Below, piece after piece: positions 56,356-64,000 of a stretch of DNA of 64,000 bases. This DNA comes from Ashinkailepas kermadecensis (taxonomy: Eukaryota; Arthropoda; Thecostraca; Neolepadidae): assembly GCA_034440615.1 (NCBI GenBank), contig JAOTOM010002663.1:1-64000 (forward strand). The letters are read 5' to 3'. Position 1 is the stretch's first letter. Every line of letters starts with the position of its first letter. The position numbers and the translations under genes are program-made. The notes under the pieces are model-generated. The model ran no database searches and was not told the origin of the DNA. It was given only the letters and a program-made list of their open reading frames with translations.

Positions 56356-57929
56356 ATGCCGATTCAAGTCACTTACGTGGCTTTTCTGGGACATTTACAG
56401 GCGATGTCATCGGCCATCACATCCACCATGGACCGATCTGATCTGGCCGGTATTCGTCAAACCCATGGCTGGACGTTCTGGAAGAGTGTGACAAGACGAC
56501 TTATAGGCTGCAAGAACCAGCGACGGAGGAAGTCAGCTCTTCGCCGAGCTAAATCACTGTGGTCGCTATACCGAAGAAATTCAAAATTCCGAGCCTGGGT
56601 ACTCAATCTCACTGGCAACATCACGACACCCAAGACGCCGACACCAGACATCATGCACACATCCAGAACACTGACACCGGGAAGCATCCACGCACACAGG
56701 ACACTGGGAAACATCCAAGCACCAAAGACCCGAGAAAGTATCCACAAACCCATGGCAACAAAAAAAACATTCAAGCAGCTGGGGCACCAGAAGGCATGTA
56801 CGCACCAAGGACACCAGAAACCATCCACACACCCAGAACGCCAGAAACCATCCACCCGCCCAGAACACCAGAAAGCATACACAAACCGAGGATGCCGACA
56901 CCGGATAGCAACTGTTCACCCGGGACACCAATGCCCAGCCCACGTATGCATTTCGACTACCGTAAATCAAACCATTCACAGTCCAGCAAAATGACTATTT
57001 CCAGACGCACCTGGAACGAAATGTACGACGGAGAAATGAGAGAGGAGTGGACAAAAGTCATGAACACAAAACTCATGGAGGTACTTAAGCATGCATGCAT
57101 GCATCCTTGTTTTCAAAACTCGAAGGGTCAAACAACAAGAATCGCGCAAGCGCACTGGACCGTTCTTCACGGCTAGTGCGCGCTGTAAAATCCCTGGCTG
57201 CCACACATATCGACTGGACATGGAACAACATCTCCAAGTCACAGCGTCCAAACTGCTTGATATCAGTCATTAAGTATGGATCACTACGGCACGGCGACTT
57301 CTTTTCTCACCGCCGACTGACTGGAAAAGACCGAAAATCTGCTGCAGATATGGTAGACGTGCACGGTGTATATCAAGCACGTGGCATGCTGCTGGACGAG
57401 GCCCCAGAAAATGAACTCAGAGCTGGCAACCAAACGAAGGCACCACCTGCTCAAGTGCTGCGCCAGGTGGCATACGAGCAGCGGCAAAGCGGCAGGTATT
57501 CCTTAGACTGGTGTGAAAATATTGCAACTACCATGAAGGTATCCCAAGACGAAGATATCGTCAGCAAAAAAACTGCCAGGGGGAGTTCACTTGGTAGGGA
57601 AGAACCCCTCTCGGTGCACATGTACAGGGAACACTTCTTCAAAAAAAATTGCGAAACAGCCATCTGTGATCCATGTAGACGCCACTGGTGCAGTAACAAG
57701 GCAGGTGGGGTGGTGGTGGTGAATTGCTGTTTAGGGGCACGTCGACAGCAAGGTCATTTTGTGCCCAAGGCAGGTGGGGGATAAACGACCTCTCCTCTAC
57801 GTCATCCTAGCTAAAGCGGACGAGAGCACCAGCTATCCTCTGGAGCAAATGCTGTCAGATGCTGAGAGATGCTGAGAGCCATAGTGCTCCCTCAATCGGC
57901 CACTTTTTAGCCAAATGGCCCGATATTAC
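56356..57929 (+). pseudogene. MULE-like transposase, N-terminal part
   Basis: Begins with a basic region (LRRAKSLWSLYRRNSKF), then roughly 30-bp coding repeats at 56640-56900 (TPETIH with variants), then RRTWNEMYDGEMREEWTK. From 57270: DRKSAADMVDVHGVYQARGM, NELRAGNQTKAPPAQVLRQV, DWCENIATTMKVSQDEDIVS, PLSVHMYREH, and after a break RPLLYVILAKADESTSYPLE and APSIGHFLAKWPDIT. The last parts resemble the segment before the catalytic core in invertebrate MULE-like proteins. A 10-bp tandem duplication (AGATGCTGAG, near 57858) and a micro-insertion (57711-57765) break it. LTR element C interrupts it at 57929/63064. Confidence 0.55.
57711..57765 (-). mobile_element. 55-bp LINE-hairpin micro-insertion
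   Basis: Flanked by CAAGGCAGGTGGGG (57697-57710 and 57766-57779). The minus strand begins at or next to the hairpin GGGCAC/GTGCCC, keeps ATGACC and GTCGAC in the loop, and ends in a CACC tail. The stem differs from other copies by a compensated pair. Confidence 0.85.
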
Positions 57930-58276
57930 TGTAGTGTTATCGTAGTGTTATGTCTGTGTGTGTGTCGCGCCGGCGGTGGCGCGGCAGCTCGTGACTCACG
58001 GGTCGGGTCGGCGCCGGGCTGCCGCCGGTGTGTGGCAATAAGCAGGATGCTGCGGCTGGCCACCGGAACCCGGGACGCCCACGTGGGAGATCGTATGGGC
58101 GGGCGACGTGGCCCAATGGGGAGCCGCCACGCCTCGGGGTTCCGGCGGCGTCGAGCTAATGGCCCCCGGTTGAGCCGGGGGCAGACGGTACTGGGCTGGC
58201 TGGCGATGAGGATGTGAGACGTACTAATATAGAGAAACGTAGTGAGACTTTGCTTTTTATTGACACGGAGATTACA
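57930..58276 (+). repeat. 5' LTR of element C
   Basis: 347 bp, TGTAGTG...TTACA. Contains GTGGCAATAAGCAGG, a possible weak polyadenylation signal, and blocks shared with the element B LTR. Confidence 0.9.
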
Positions 58277-58288
58277 AGCTATTTCGGC
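58277..58288 (+). promoter_or_regulatory. Putative primer-binding site, tRNA-Phe 5'-end type
   Basis: AGCTATTTCGGC directly after the LTR; third independent occurrence in the window. Confidence 0.7.
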
Positions 58289-58332
58289 TTTCATACGTGA
58301 TTAGTGGTGGCGGTGGCCAGCGAGTGTTCGTA

Positions 58333-59226
58333 ATGGCAAGTGGTGCAGTGGTGGTATTGGAAGAGGGCGAGTTGGGTGATGACGTCACATCACCCACGAC
58401 GGAGACTGTGGCGGGAGCCGCGGTCGCCACTTCGCCGAGCAGAGCGACGCAGCCGACCCCGACCGTAGCAAGACCGACGTCGACTCCGGCATTCGACGCA
58501 AGAACTATCCCCGAGTTCAACGGGACCGGAAACGTCGCGGAGTGGTGGGAGCAGGCGGCTCTCCTGTGCGAGCTCCGGGCGGTGTCCATGATGGCGGTCC
58601 TTCCGACGCGACTACGGGAGGGCGCGTTCGCCGTGTGGTCACGGATGGGCGACCCGTCTCGGTACGACCTGAGGGCAGTCGAAGCACGTATGTTCAAAGC
58701 ATTCGCGCTCGACCCCTTTTCTGCCTACGCCGCTCTGAGCCGCCGTTGCCTGCGCCCTGGCGAGTCAGCTGATGTTTATCTGGCGGACCTCCAGCAGTAT
58801 GCAGAGATGATGGGCGGCCTGCCGGATAACGCCCTCGCCGTCATGTTCGTGCACGGTCTGCCGGACTCGGTGCAGGCTGCCGTGCGCGATGGCCTGGAGG
58901 GCACAACCGATCTGGACCGTGTCCTCGACCGGGCGAGGTCCGTCCTGTCGCGCGCGGCGGCCACCAGCTCTTCTGTCGCTGCTGCCGTCACGACAAGTGC
59001 CGTTCTCGGCGACGAGCCGTCTGCAGTGATGGGCAGCGAGCCCCTGGCCGGCGTGGCCGCAGTCAGTGGAGGCAATGCCTCACGACGACGAGTGCGCGCG
59101 CCAATCCGCTGCTGGGTGTGCGGTCGCCTAGGCCACGTGGCTCGGCAGTGTTTCTCGAAAGGAGGGGCCGCATCAGCGCCAGCCGTTCCTCCGGCCACGG
59201 GCGAGGCGCTGCCCCGACAGTATTAG
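58333..59226 (+). CDS. gag: Gag of LTR element C
   Basis: 297 codons from ATG 58333 to TAG 59224. Capsid-like blocks IPEFNGTGNVAEWWEQA, LRPGESADVYLADLQQY and VMFVHGLPDSVQAAV align with the Gag of A and B. A CCHC knuckle CWVCGRLGHVARQC lies near residue 260. The last 36 codons overlap the -1 protease frame. Confidence 0.85.
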   Translation: MASGAVVVLEEGELGDDVTSPTTETVAGAAVATSPSRATQPTPTVARPTSTPAFDARTIPEFNGTGNVAEWWEQAALLCELRAVSMMAVLPTRLREGAFAVWSRMGDPSRYDLRAVEARMFKAFALDPFSAYAALSRRCLRPGESADVYLADLQQYAEMMGGLPDNALAVMFVHGLPDSVQAAVRDGLEGTTDLDRVLDRARSVLSRAAATSSSVAAAVTTSAVLGDEPSAVMGSEPLAGVAAVSGGNASRRRVRAPIRCWVCGRLGHVARQCFSKGGAASAPAVPPATGEALPRQY

Positions 59227-60425
59227 TTTCCGTCGACGGAGGCGTTCAGTGTCGGGCACTGGTGGATACTGGTTGTGAGGACACAATCATATTCGCCGGC
59301 TGTCTTACTCGATGGGACCCGGTGCCGACTCGAATGTCGGCCGTTAACGGAACAGAGGTTCATAGTTGCGGACGAGCAACAGTGCACCTGGCGGTGCAGG
59401 GACGGAGCGCGACGGTGTGCGCGATAGTGGTCCGCGACAGGTTGATGGGTTACGATGTACTGCTGGGGATGACCGGTGTCGAGGGCCTGGGCGGTGTTTT
59501 CGTGGGCAATGGGACTGTGCGTGTGGGAGAAAACAGCCGGGCGGTAAGTATGGGTCATCCACAGGGCAGCGACGGCGAGGGCCGGAGGGCGGTGTCCGCC
59601 GTTGCTAGAGGAGCGGCATCGTCGATGTCAGGTAAGGTGCTAGAGACGGCGGATTTCCGGGCGGAGTTCGTTCCCGAGGGTCACTGGCAGGTGCGATGGC
59701 ACTGGGCGGACGGCGAGGGGCCGGCCCGGTTGCGCAACACGGTGGCGAGTTACGCGGTAGCTGACGCCGTCCGGCCGCAGTTCGATGGTGAGCTGCAAGC
59801 CTGGATCGAGGAGGGCTGGCTGCGCCCGTATGATGTACAGGCGCAGGGACCAGCCCGGGGTCTGATTCCGGTGATGGCGATAGTTCAGGCCGCTAAGGGG
59901 AAGGTGCGGCCGGTGTTGGACTATCGGGAATTGAACGGGCATCTGAAGCCGCATACAGCCGAGGCCGATGTCTGCCACGAACAGCTGCGCAAATGGCGTA
60001 GACACGGCGATAACGTGGCAGTCATCGACCTGAAAAAGGCTTTCCTGCAGCTTCGGATTGCCCCAGACCTGTGGCCGTATCAGACGGTGCGCGTGGGCGG
60101 CACATTGTACAGCCTGACTCGCTTGGGTTTCGGGCTCAGTGTTGCGCCGCTCATCATGCGCACGGTGGTACGAGCCGTCCTCGATCAGGACCCGCGCGTG
60201 GCGGAAGCTGTGCTGCCATATGCCGATGACCTGTTGGTCAACGAAACGCTGGTTTCGGCGGCTGAGGTGGCGCAGCATTTTGCCAGGCACGGGTTGGATT
60301 GCAAGCCGCCGGAACGAGCGGCTGACGGTGCGCGGCTGCTGGGGCTGCGCGTTAGCCGAGACAGAGACGGCGCTCTGCGGTGGGGACGGGACGGCGCGAC
60401 ACCCGCGACACCTCCCCCGTGTTGA
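59118..60425 (+). CDS. pol: Protease and reverse transcriptase of element C
   Basis: Frame -1 to gag. Protease motif LVDTGCEDTII and LGMTGVEGLGG. RT motifs RPVLDYRELNGH, VIDLKKAFLQLRI, LGFGLSVAP and YADDLLVNE. It ends prematurely at 60423, after the C run at 60414-60418. RNase H follows in the -1 frame. Confidence 0.85.
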   Translation: MRSPRPRGSAVFLERRGRISASRSSGHGRGAAPTVLVSVDGGVQCRALVDTGCEDTIIFAGCLTRWDPVPTRMSAVNGTEVHSCGRATVHLAVQGRSATVCAIVVRDRLMGYDVLLGMTGVEGLGGVFVGNGTVRVGENSRAVSMGHPQGSDGEGRRAVSAVARGAASSMSGKVLETADFRAEFVPEGHWQVRWHWADGEGPARLRNTVASYAVADAVRPQFDGELQAWIEEGWLRPYDVQAQGPARGLIPVMAIVQAAKGKVRPVLDYRELNGHLKPHTAEADVCHEQLRKWRRHGDNVAVIDLKKAFLQLRIAPDLWPYQTVRVGGTLYSLTRLGFGLSVAPLIMRTVVRAVLDQDPRVAEAVLPYADDLLVNETLVSAAEVAQHFARHGLDCKPPERAADGARLLGLRVSRDRDGALRWGRDGATPATPPPC

Positions 60426-61108
60426 CGCGACGCTCTGTCTTCGCCTGGGCGGGGCGTTTGACCTCGCACGTGCCCGTGGCGGGCTGGATTCGCCCGGCGG
60501 TCGCGTGGATCAAACGCCTCGCCAACCGTGTAAGCCGCGACTGGGACACCCCGATTACGGACGAGAGGTTACGCAGGAGCGTGGACGAGGTGGGTCGCCG
60601 TTCTGAGGCCGAGGACCCAGCCAAGGGCAGGTGGTGCGTGGCTGGCTCGAAAGTCACGATTTGGACAGACGCCAGCGCAATCGCCAAGGGCGTCGTACTG
60701 TGTGACCCCGAGACGGGTGAGGTCATTGAGGACGCGTCGTGGCTGCGTGGCAAGGACGAAACTGACATGCACATCAACCTGGCTGAGCTCGATGCCGCGG
60801 TGAGCGGTGTTAATATGGCGCTGGCATGGGGCTTCCGCCAACTCGAGCTCCGCACAGACTCGGTCACTGTGGGGCACTGGCTCCAAGATGCACTGACAGG
60901 GCGCGCGCGTCTGCGAACAAAAGCTCAATCTGAGATGCTTATTCGCAGGCGCGTGGCCGTGTTCAAGCAGACAGTGACCGAGTATGATGCGCAGGTGGAT
61001 GTCACAGTCGTGTCCACAGCCGACAACCTGGCTGACGCGCTGACGCGTGTTCCCGGGAGTGGCTACGCGAGCCAGCACAGACTGAGAGTGACGTTCAGGG
61101 AGCGGTGA
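60425..61108 (+). CDS. RNase H of element C
   Basis: In-frame region of the same polyprotein: VLTRRSVFAWAGRL connection, then WTDASAIAKGVVL, INLAELDAAVSGVN, LRTDSVTVGHWL and NLADALTRVP with the expected D-E-D-D acids. A stop at 61106 follows the break at CCC 61052-61054. The continuing frame joins the integrase. Confidence 0.8.
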   Translation, partial: TRRSVFAWAGRLTSHVPVAGWIRPAVAWIKRLANRVSRDWDTPITDERLRRSVDEVGRRSEAEDPAKGRWCVAGSKVTIWTDASAIAKGVVLCDPETGEVIEDASWLRGKDETDMHINLAELDAAVSGVNMALAWGFRQLELRTDSVTVGHWLQDALTGRARLRTKAQSEMLIRRRVAVFKQTVTEYDAQVDVTVVSTADNLADALTRVPGSGYASQHRLRVTFRER

Positions 61109-62637
61109 TCGCCGCAATGGAGACGGATCGTCCGATCGCGACTGTGGAACAGATTCGCGCTGTCCATGACCAAGTGGGACACATGGGTGTGAGGCGCACC
61201 TTGTGGTACTCGAGAAGAGAGCTGTCGCCGTCACTAGTGCGCCGAGCGGACGTCCGCAGGGTGGTGACCGAATGCGACGTGTGCAATCGCATCGACCCCG
61301 CGCCCAGGCGGTGGCGTCACGGTGACCTGACCGTGGACACTAACTGGACGCGGGTGGCGATCGATCTGACGCATATCGACTCGAACACGTACCTGTCGAT
61401 GGTAGATTGCGGGCCATCCCGGTTCGCAATTTGGCGCACGATGCGTCGGGGCACGAGTGACGACGTGACGGCAGCCTTGGAGCAGGTGTTCTTTGAGAGG
61501 GGTGCGCCCACGGAGTTGTTACTGGACAACGCGACGGAATTCCGCAGCCGCGTGATGCGCGCATTCGCTGCGCGGTGGAACGTGACTCTCCGTTATCGCG
61601 CGGCGTACGAGGCCGGCGGCAACGGAGTGGTCGAGCGCAATCACCGAACCATCAAGGTGATTGTCGCGCGACAAGGGTGCACGGTGCAGCAGGCCGTACA
61701 CCGCTACAACACGACACCGCGCAGCGGGGCAGCGTCGGACGAATCGCCCGCAGATATCACCTACCGCCGCTCGACACCGGTGCATTATCTGCCCGTTGAT
61801 GTGAGCAACGTGACGGAGCCCAGTGCGGCGCCGGGTGCTGTACCTCCTCAGGCCGCGCCGCCGGACCAAACACGCGTCGGCGACACGGTATGGGTCAGGC
61901 GTCGCGGCCTGGACCGATGCGGGGACAGCTCGCGCCCCGGCACGATCACACACGTGAGCTCCGATCAAACCGTTGAAGTCGACGGTATGCCGATGCACAT
62001 ACGGAATATTCGGCCCCGAGCGGCCAGTCCAGGTGCCCCACCACCCACGGCCCCGCCGGAAGGGACTCCGCCCGATGACATACCCATATTTATCGAACCT
62101 GAAGAAGCCGAGCCAGAGGTAAGTCAGTCGACCGACACGGGCCAATTGTGTATCATGCAGCCTCCACCGGGGTCACCAACGGATTCGCTCCTAGCTATCA
62201 GCCCAGCTCCCGAAATAGTGCAGCTTCTCGAAATCGAGCCGAAGCCCGAGTCAGAGTTCGGGAATGACGCGGAGGAAGAGCCGCAGGTAAGCATGGGGGC
62301 GACCGGGCACCAACACCTCGAGACCAAGACCTCAGGGGGACGTGTGTCTACAGGACCAGCTGTAACTGTTCGTGATGTGAAGCCAGAATCGCCTGCGAGC
62401 GACTTTGCGGACGCTAATCCTTTCACGATACTAAACGACGATGACGACGGCGCGCTGTATAGCCTCGCGCCTCGTCGCAGCAGTCGCGAGCGACGCGCCC
62501 CCACTGCCTATGGGTTCCCGATGAGAGCGCTATGCTTCGGCATAGTACACGCAACCGCAAACCTGCCACGCAGTTCGGCAGTGCCGTGCCTTCGGCTGCA
62601 TCGTATTCCGGGTGTTCTGTCAGAAAGCGGCCTTTAG
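61105..62637 (+). CDS. Integrase and acidic C-terminal tail of element C
   Basis: HHCC region VHDQVGHMG ... CDVCN, catalytic D (IDLTHI), D (LLDNATEF) and E (VVERNHR), GPY/F-like module (VWVRRRGLDRCGD, DGMPMHIRNI), then about 170 Pro/Glu-rich residues ending FADANPFTILNDDDDG and SSRERRAPTAYG. The tail is continuous with integrase here, which supports the same arrangement in element B. Confidence 0.85.
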   Translation: MIAAMETDRPIATVEQIRAVHDQVGHMGVRRTLWYSRRELSPSLVRRADVRRVVTECDVCNRIDPAPRRWRHGDLTVDTNWTRVAIDLTHIDSNTYLSMVDCGPSRFAIWRTMRRGTSDDVTAALEQVFFERGAPTELLLDNATEFRSRVMRAFAARWNVTLRYRAAYEAGGNGVVERNHRTIKVIVARQGCTVQQAVHRYNTTPRSGAASDESPADITYRRSTPVHYLPVDVSNVTEPSAAPGAVPPQAAPPDQTRVGDTVWVRRRGLDRCGDSSRPGTITHVSSDQTVEVDGMPMHIRNIRPRAASPGAPPPTAPPEGTPPDDIPIFIEPEEAEPEVSQSTDTGQLCIMQPPPGSPTDSLLAISPAPEIVQLLEIEPKPESEFGNDAEEEPQVSMGATGHQHLETKTSGGRVSTGPAVTVRDVKPESPASDFADANPFTILNDDDDGALYSLAPRRSSRERRAPTAYGFPMRALCFGIVHATANLPRSSAVPCLRLHRIPGVLSESGL

Positions 62638-62689
62638 GGCGACAAAAGAAATGAGCGTCCGCCAATTGTTGATTCTGTGTGTGTGTGTG

Positions 62690-62705
62690 TGACACTTGAG
62701 TGTCA
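62690..62705 (+). promoter_or_regulatory. Hairpin upstream of 3' LTR, element C
   Basis: TGACAC, loop TTGA, GTGTCA: a perfect 6-bp stem, 8 nt (GGGGGTGA) before the LTR at 62714. Compared with element B the third pair changes from G-C to A-T on both strands, and spacing and loop length are kept. Confidence 0.75.
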
Positions 62706-62713
62706 GGGGGTGA

Positions 62714-63058
62714 TGTAGTGTTATCGTAGTGTTATGTCTGTGTGTGTCGCGCCGGCGGTGGCGCGGCAGCTCGTGACTCACGGGTCGGGTCGGCGCCGGG
62801 CTGCCGCCGGTGTGTGGCAATAAGCAGGATGCTGCGGCTGGCCACCGGAACCCGGGACGCCCACGTGGGAGATCGTATGGGCGGGCGACGTGGCCCAATG
62901 GGGAGCCGCCACGCCTCGGGGTTCCGGCGGCGTCGAGCTAATGGCCCCCGGTTGAGCCGGGGGCAGACGGTACTGGGCTGGCTGGCGATGAGGATGTGAG
63001 ACGTACTAATATAGAGAAACGTAGTGAGACTTTGCTTTTTATTGACACGGAGATTACA
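62714..63058 (+). repeat. 3' LTR of element C
   Basis: 345 bp, identical by eye to the 5' LTR except for one TG unit. Followed by ATTAC. Confidence 0.9.
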
Positions 63059-63063
63059 ATTAC

Positions 63064-63902
63064 AAAGTGGTAACAGTGGCACAGTTCAAACCAAAGCGAA
63101 TTGTTACCGATTATTAATGGAAGATCATACACGCAGTTGCCGATGGAATAATGAAAACTAACCTTCTCACGTACCTAGACGAGTGCTGGCAGAGTATCCA
63201 TGGAGAATGTCAAACGCCTGAAACACTTCTCAGCTTGTGCTGTGTACATGTGAGTCAACAGCTGTCCAGAGAGCTGAAAAATATGAAACTCGCTAAAGAA
63301 GCAAGGCAAAGTTACATGTGGCTGTTCGCAAAGGCCCAGCAGGCGACATCTCTTGAGGCCCTCGACCGACTGCTTCGGATAATCTGTAGACTTGCCTTGT
63401 CGACCAAGGAGATAACCAACCTCGATATGAGCTGCCCAGCTGGTAATGAGGACTCGTCAGATGACAGTGCGCGAGGTAATCCTCATCGTACACCTTGGGA
63501 TATTCCATCACCAAGGCTGAAATGACACTTCTGCAAAAATGCATCGTTCTGGCAAGGCCGAGAGCCTCCCTGCAGTGGCACCGATGGCGATACGCTTGCC
63601 CTGACGATGTAGACAGGCAACAAGACGGTAGCAGCTGCGGAGTGCACTTCTGCCTGTATGTGCACATCATGCTCACGGGAACTCGACGAAGCACGAGCCT
63701 CGGTCGTCAAGAAATAGCGGCAACACGCGCCTACATTAGGAACCAAATTCTAACGTCAAAGAAGTGTTCCAATGCGTTTGTAGGAACATTATCTAAGGGA
63801 CAGGATATCAAAATGTGTGTTGTCGCTCCTGCAAAAATGGAGCACCACTTAGACTGGCAAGGGCTTCTCATAAAAATGGGATCAAGTGCTCTGAATGAAT
63901 GA
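63064..63902 (+). pseudogene. MULE-like transposase core and Ulp1-like protease end
   Basis: Continues the gene cut at 57929. Reads VAQFKPKRIVTDY (probable catalytic Asp), a TAA, then IIHAVADGIMKTNLLTYLDECWQSI and RQSYMWLFAKAQQATSLEA. From about 63540 another frame reads MTLLQKCIVLARPRASLQWH and QQDGSSCGVHFCLYVHIML, the Gln...Asp-Ser-Ser-Cys-Gly active-site segment of C48 (Ulp1/SENP) peptidases, ending with TGA at 63902. MULE transposons carrying Ulp1 domains are known in eukaryotes. The catalytic His region was not identified. A single-base loss at AAA 63064-63066 and the nonsense codon break the transposase. Confidence 0.55.
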
Positions 63903-64000
63903 CGAACCAAATATCATACGAAACCGACCGTTCGGAGGGCTGTTGCACATCAGCATGGTACTGCTGCACCTACCCGACTTCTGTAACTACTTGGCGTGGA
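63903..64000. other. Window end, nothing recognised
   Basis: 98 bp after the Ulp1-like stop; no feature seen. Confidence 0.4.

Larger units (their letters stand above)
57930..63058 (+). mobile_element. LTR element C, full-length Ty3/gypsy-like
   Basis: 5129 bp with LTRs of 347 and 345 bp and the target duplication ATTAC at 57925-57929 and 63059-63063. It has the same gene order as element B. The LTRs differ by one TG dinucleotide in a TG run and otherwise look identical. It splits the MULE-like gene. Pol breaks occur at the 5-C run 60414-60418 and CCC 61052-61054, both consistent with one lost C. Confidence 0.9.

Overview
This window looks like intron-rich, transposon-dominated nuclear DNA from an animal. 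An arthropod, possibly a chelicerate such as a tick, is my best guess. The evidence is spliceosomal exon boundaries, P-element/THAP9-like, PIF/Harbinger, hAT, MULE, ISXO2-like, mariner and YqaJ-type sequences, LINEs ending in RNase H, a tRNA-derived SINE, and three Ty3/gypsy-like LTR elements. I see no conserved cellular gene, no rRNA and no functional tRNA. The species assignment is inference from the mix of elements.

Layout. 0-6.8 kb: a P-element/THAP9-like C-terminal exon whose stop region carries a tRNA-derived SINE, itself interrupted by a LINE 3' end; then Harbinger N-terminal and Myb/SANT-like fragments. 6.8-9.35 kb: LTR element A, internally deleted, with a mariner in its 3' LTR remnant. 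10.5-17 kb: a HARBI1-like nuclease in three exons with LTR element B in its first recognised intron. 17.6-22 kb: two Myb/SANT-like genes, one per strand. 22.2-26.9 kb: an oriented cluster of GGCGC motifs, an unnamed transposon ORF, and two 5'-truncated LINEs. 27.2-31.1 kb: a hAT/ZMYM1-like transposase followed by about 35 copies of a 35-bp minisatellite. 31-39.8 kb: mostly noncoding, with a duplicated AT-rich segment, micro-insertions, a LINE, a YqaJ fragment and a 65-bp palindrome. 39.8-53.1 kb: three more P-like fragments, an ISXO2/MULE patchwork, a LINE endonuclease remnant and a Harbinger fragment. 53-56.3 kb: tandem repeats. 56.3-63.9 kb: a MULE-like transposase with a Ulp1-like end, split by LTR element C.

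The most interesting signals are these. (1) All three LTR elements have, directly after the 5' LTR, the same 12 nt. It is complementary to nt 1-12 (the 5' end) of canonical animal tRNA-Phe, not to a tRNA 3' end. (2) Elements B and C share a perfect 6-bp, 4-nt-loop hairpin with a compensatory base-pair change, exactly 8 nt before the 3' LTR. (3) The LINEs share a 3' hairpin with two independent compensatory changes. Four insertions of only 55-64 bp, each with target duplications, consist of that hairpin plus tail. Two of them sit at one target, and a paralogous empty site lies 0.7 kb away. (4) Most frame breaks in these genes are single-base changes in short G/C runs, even in elements whose LTRs look identical. 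This suggests base-calling error as much as decay. (5) At least eight perfect short inverted repeats, far more than chance predicts.
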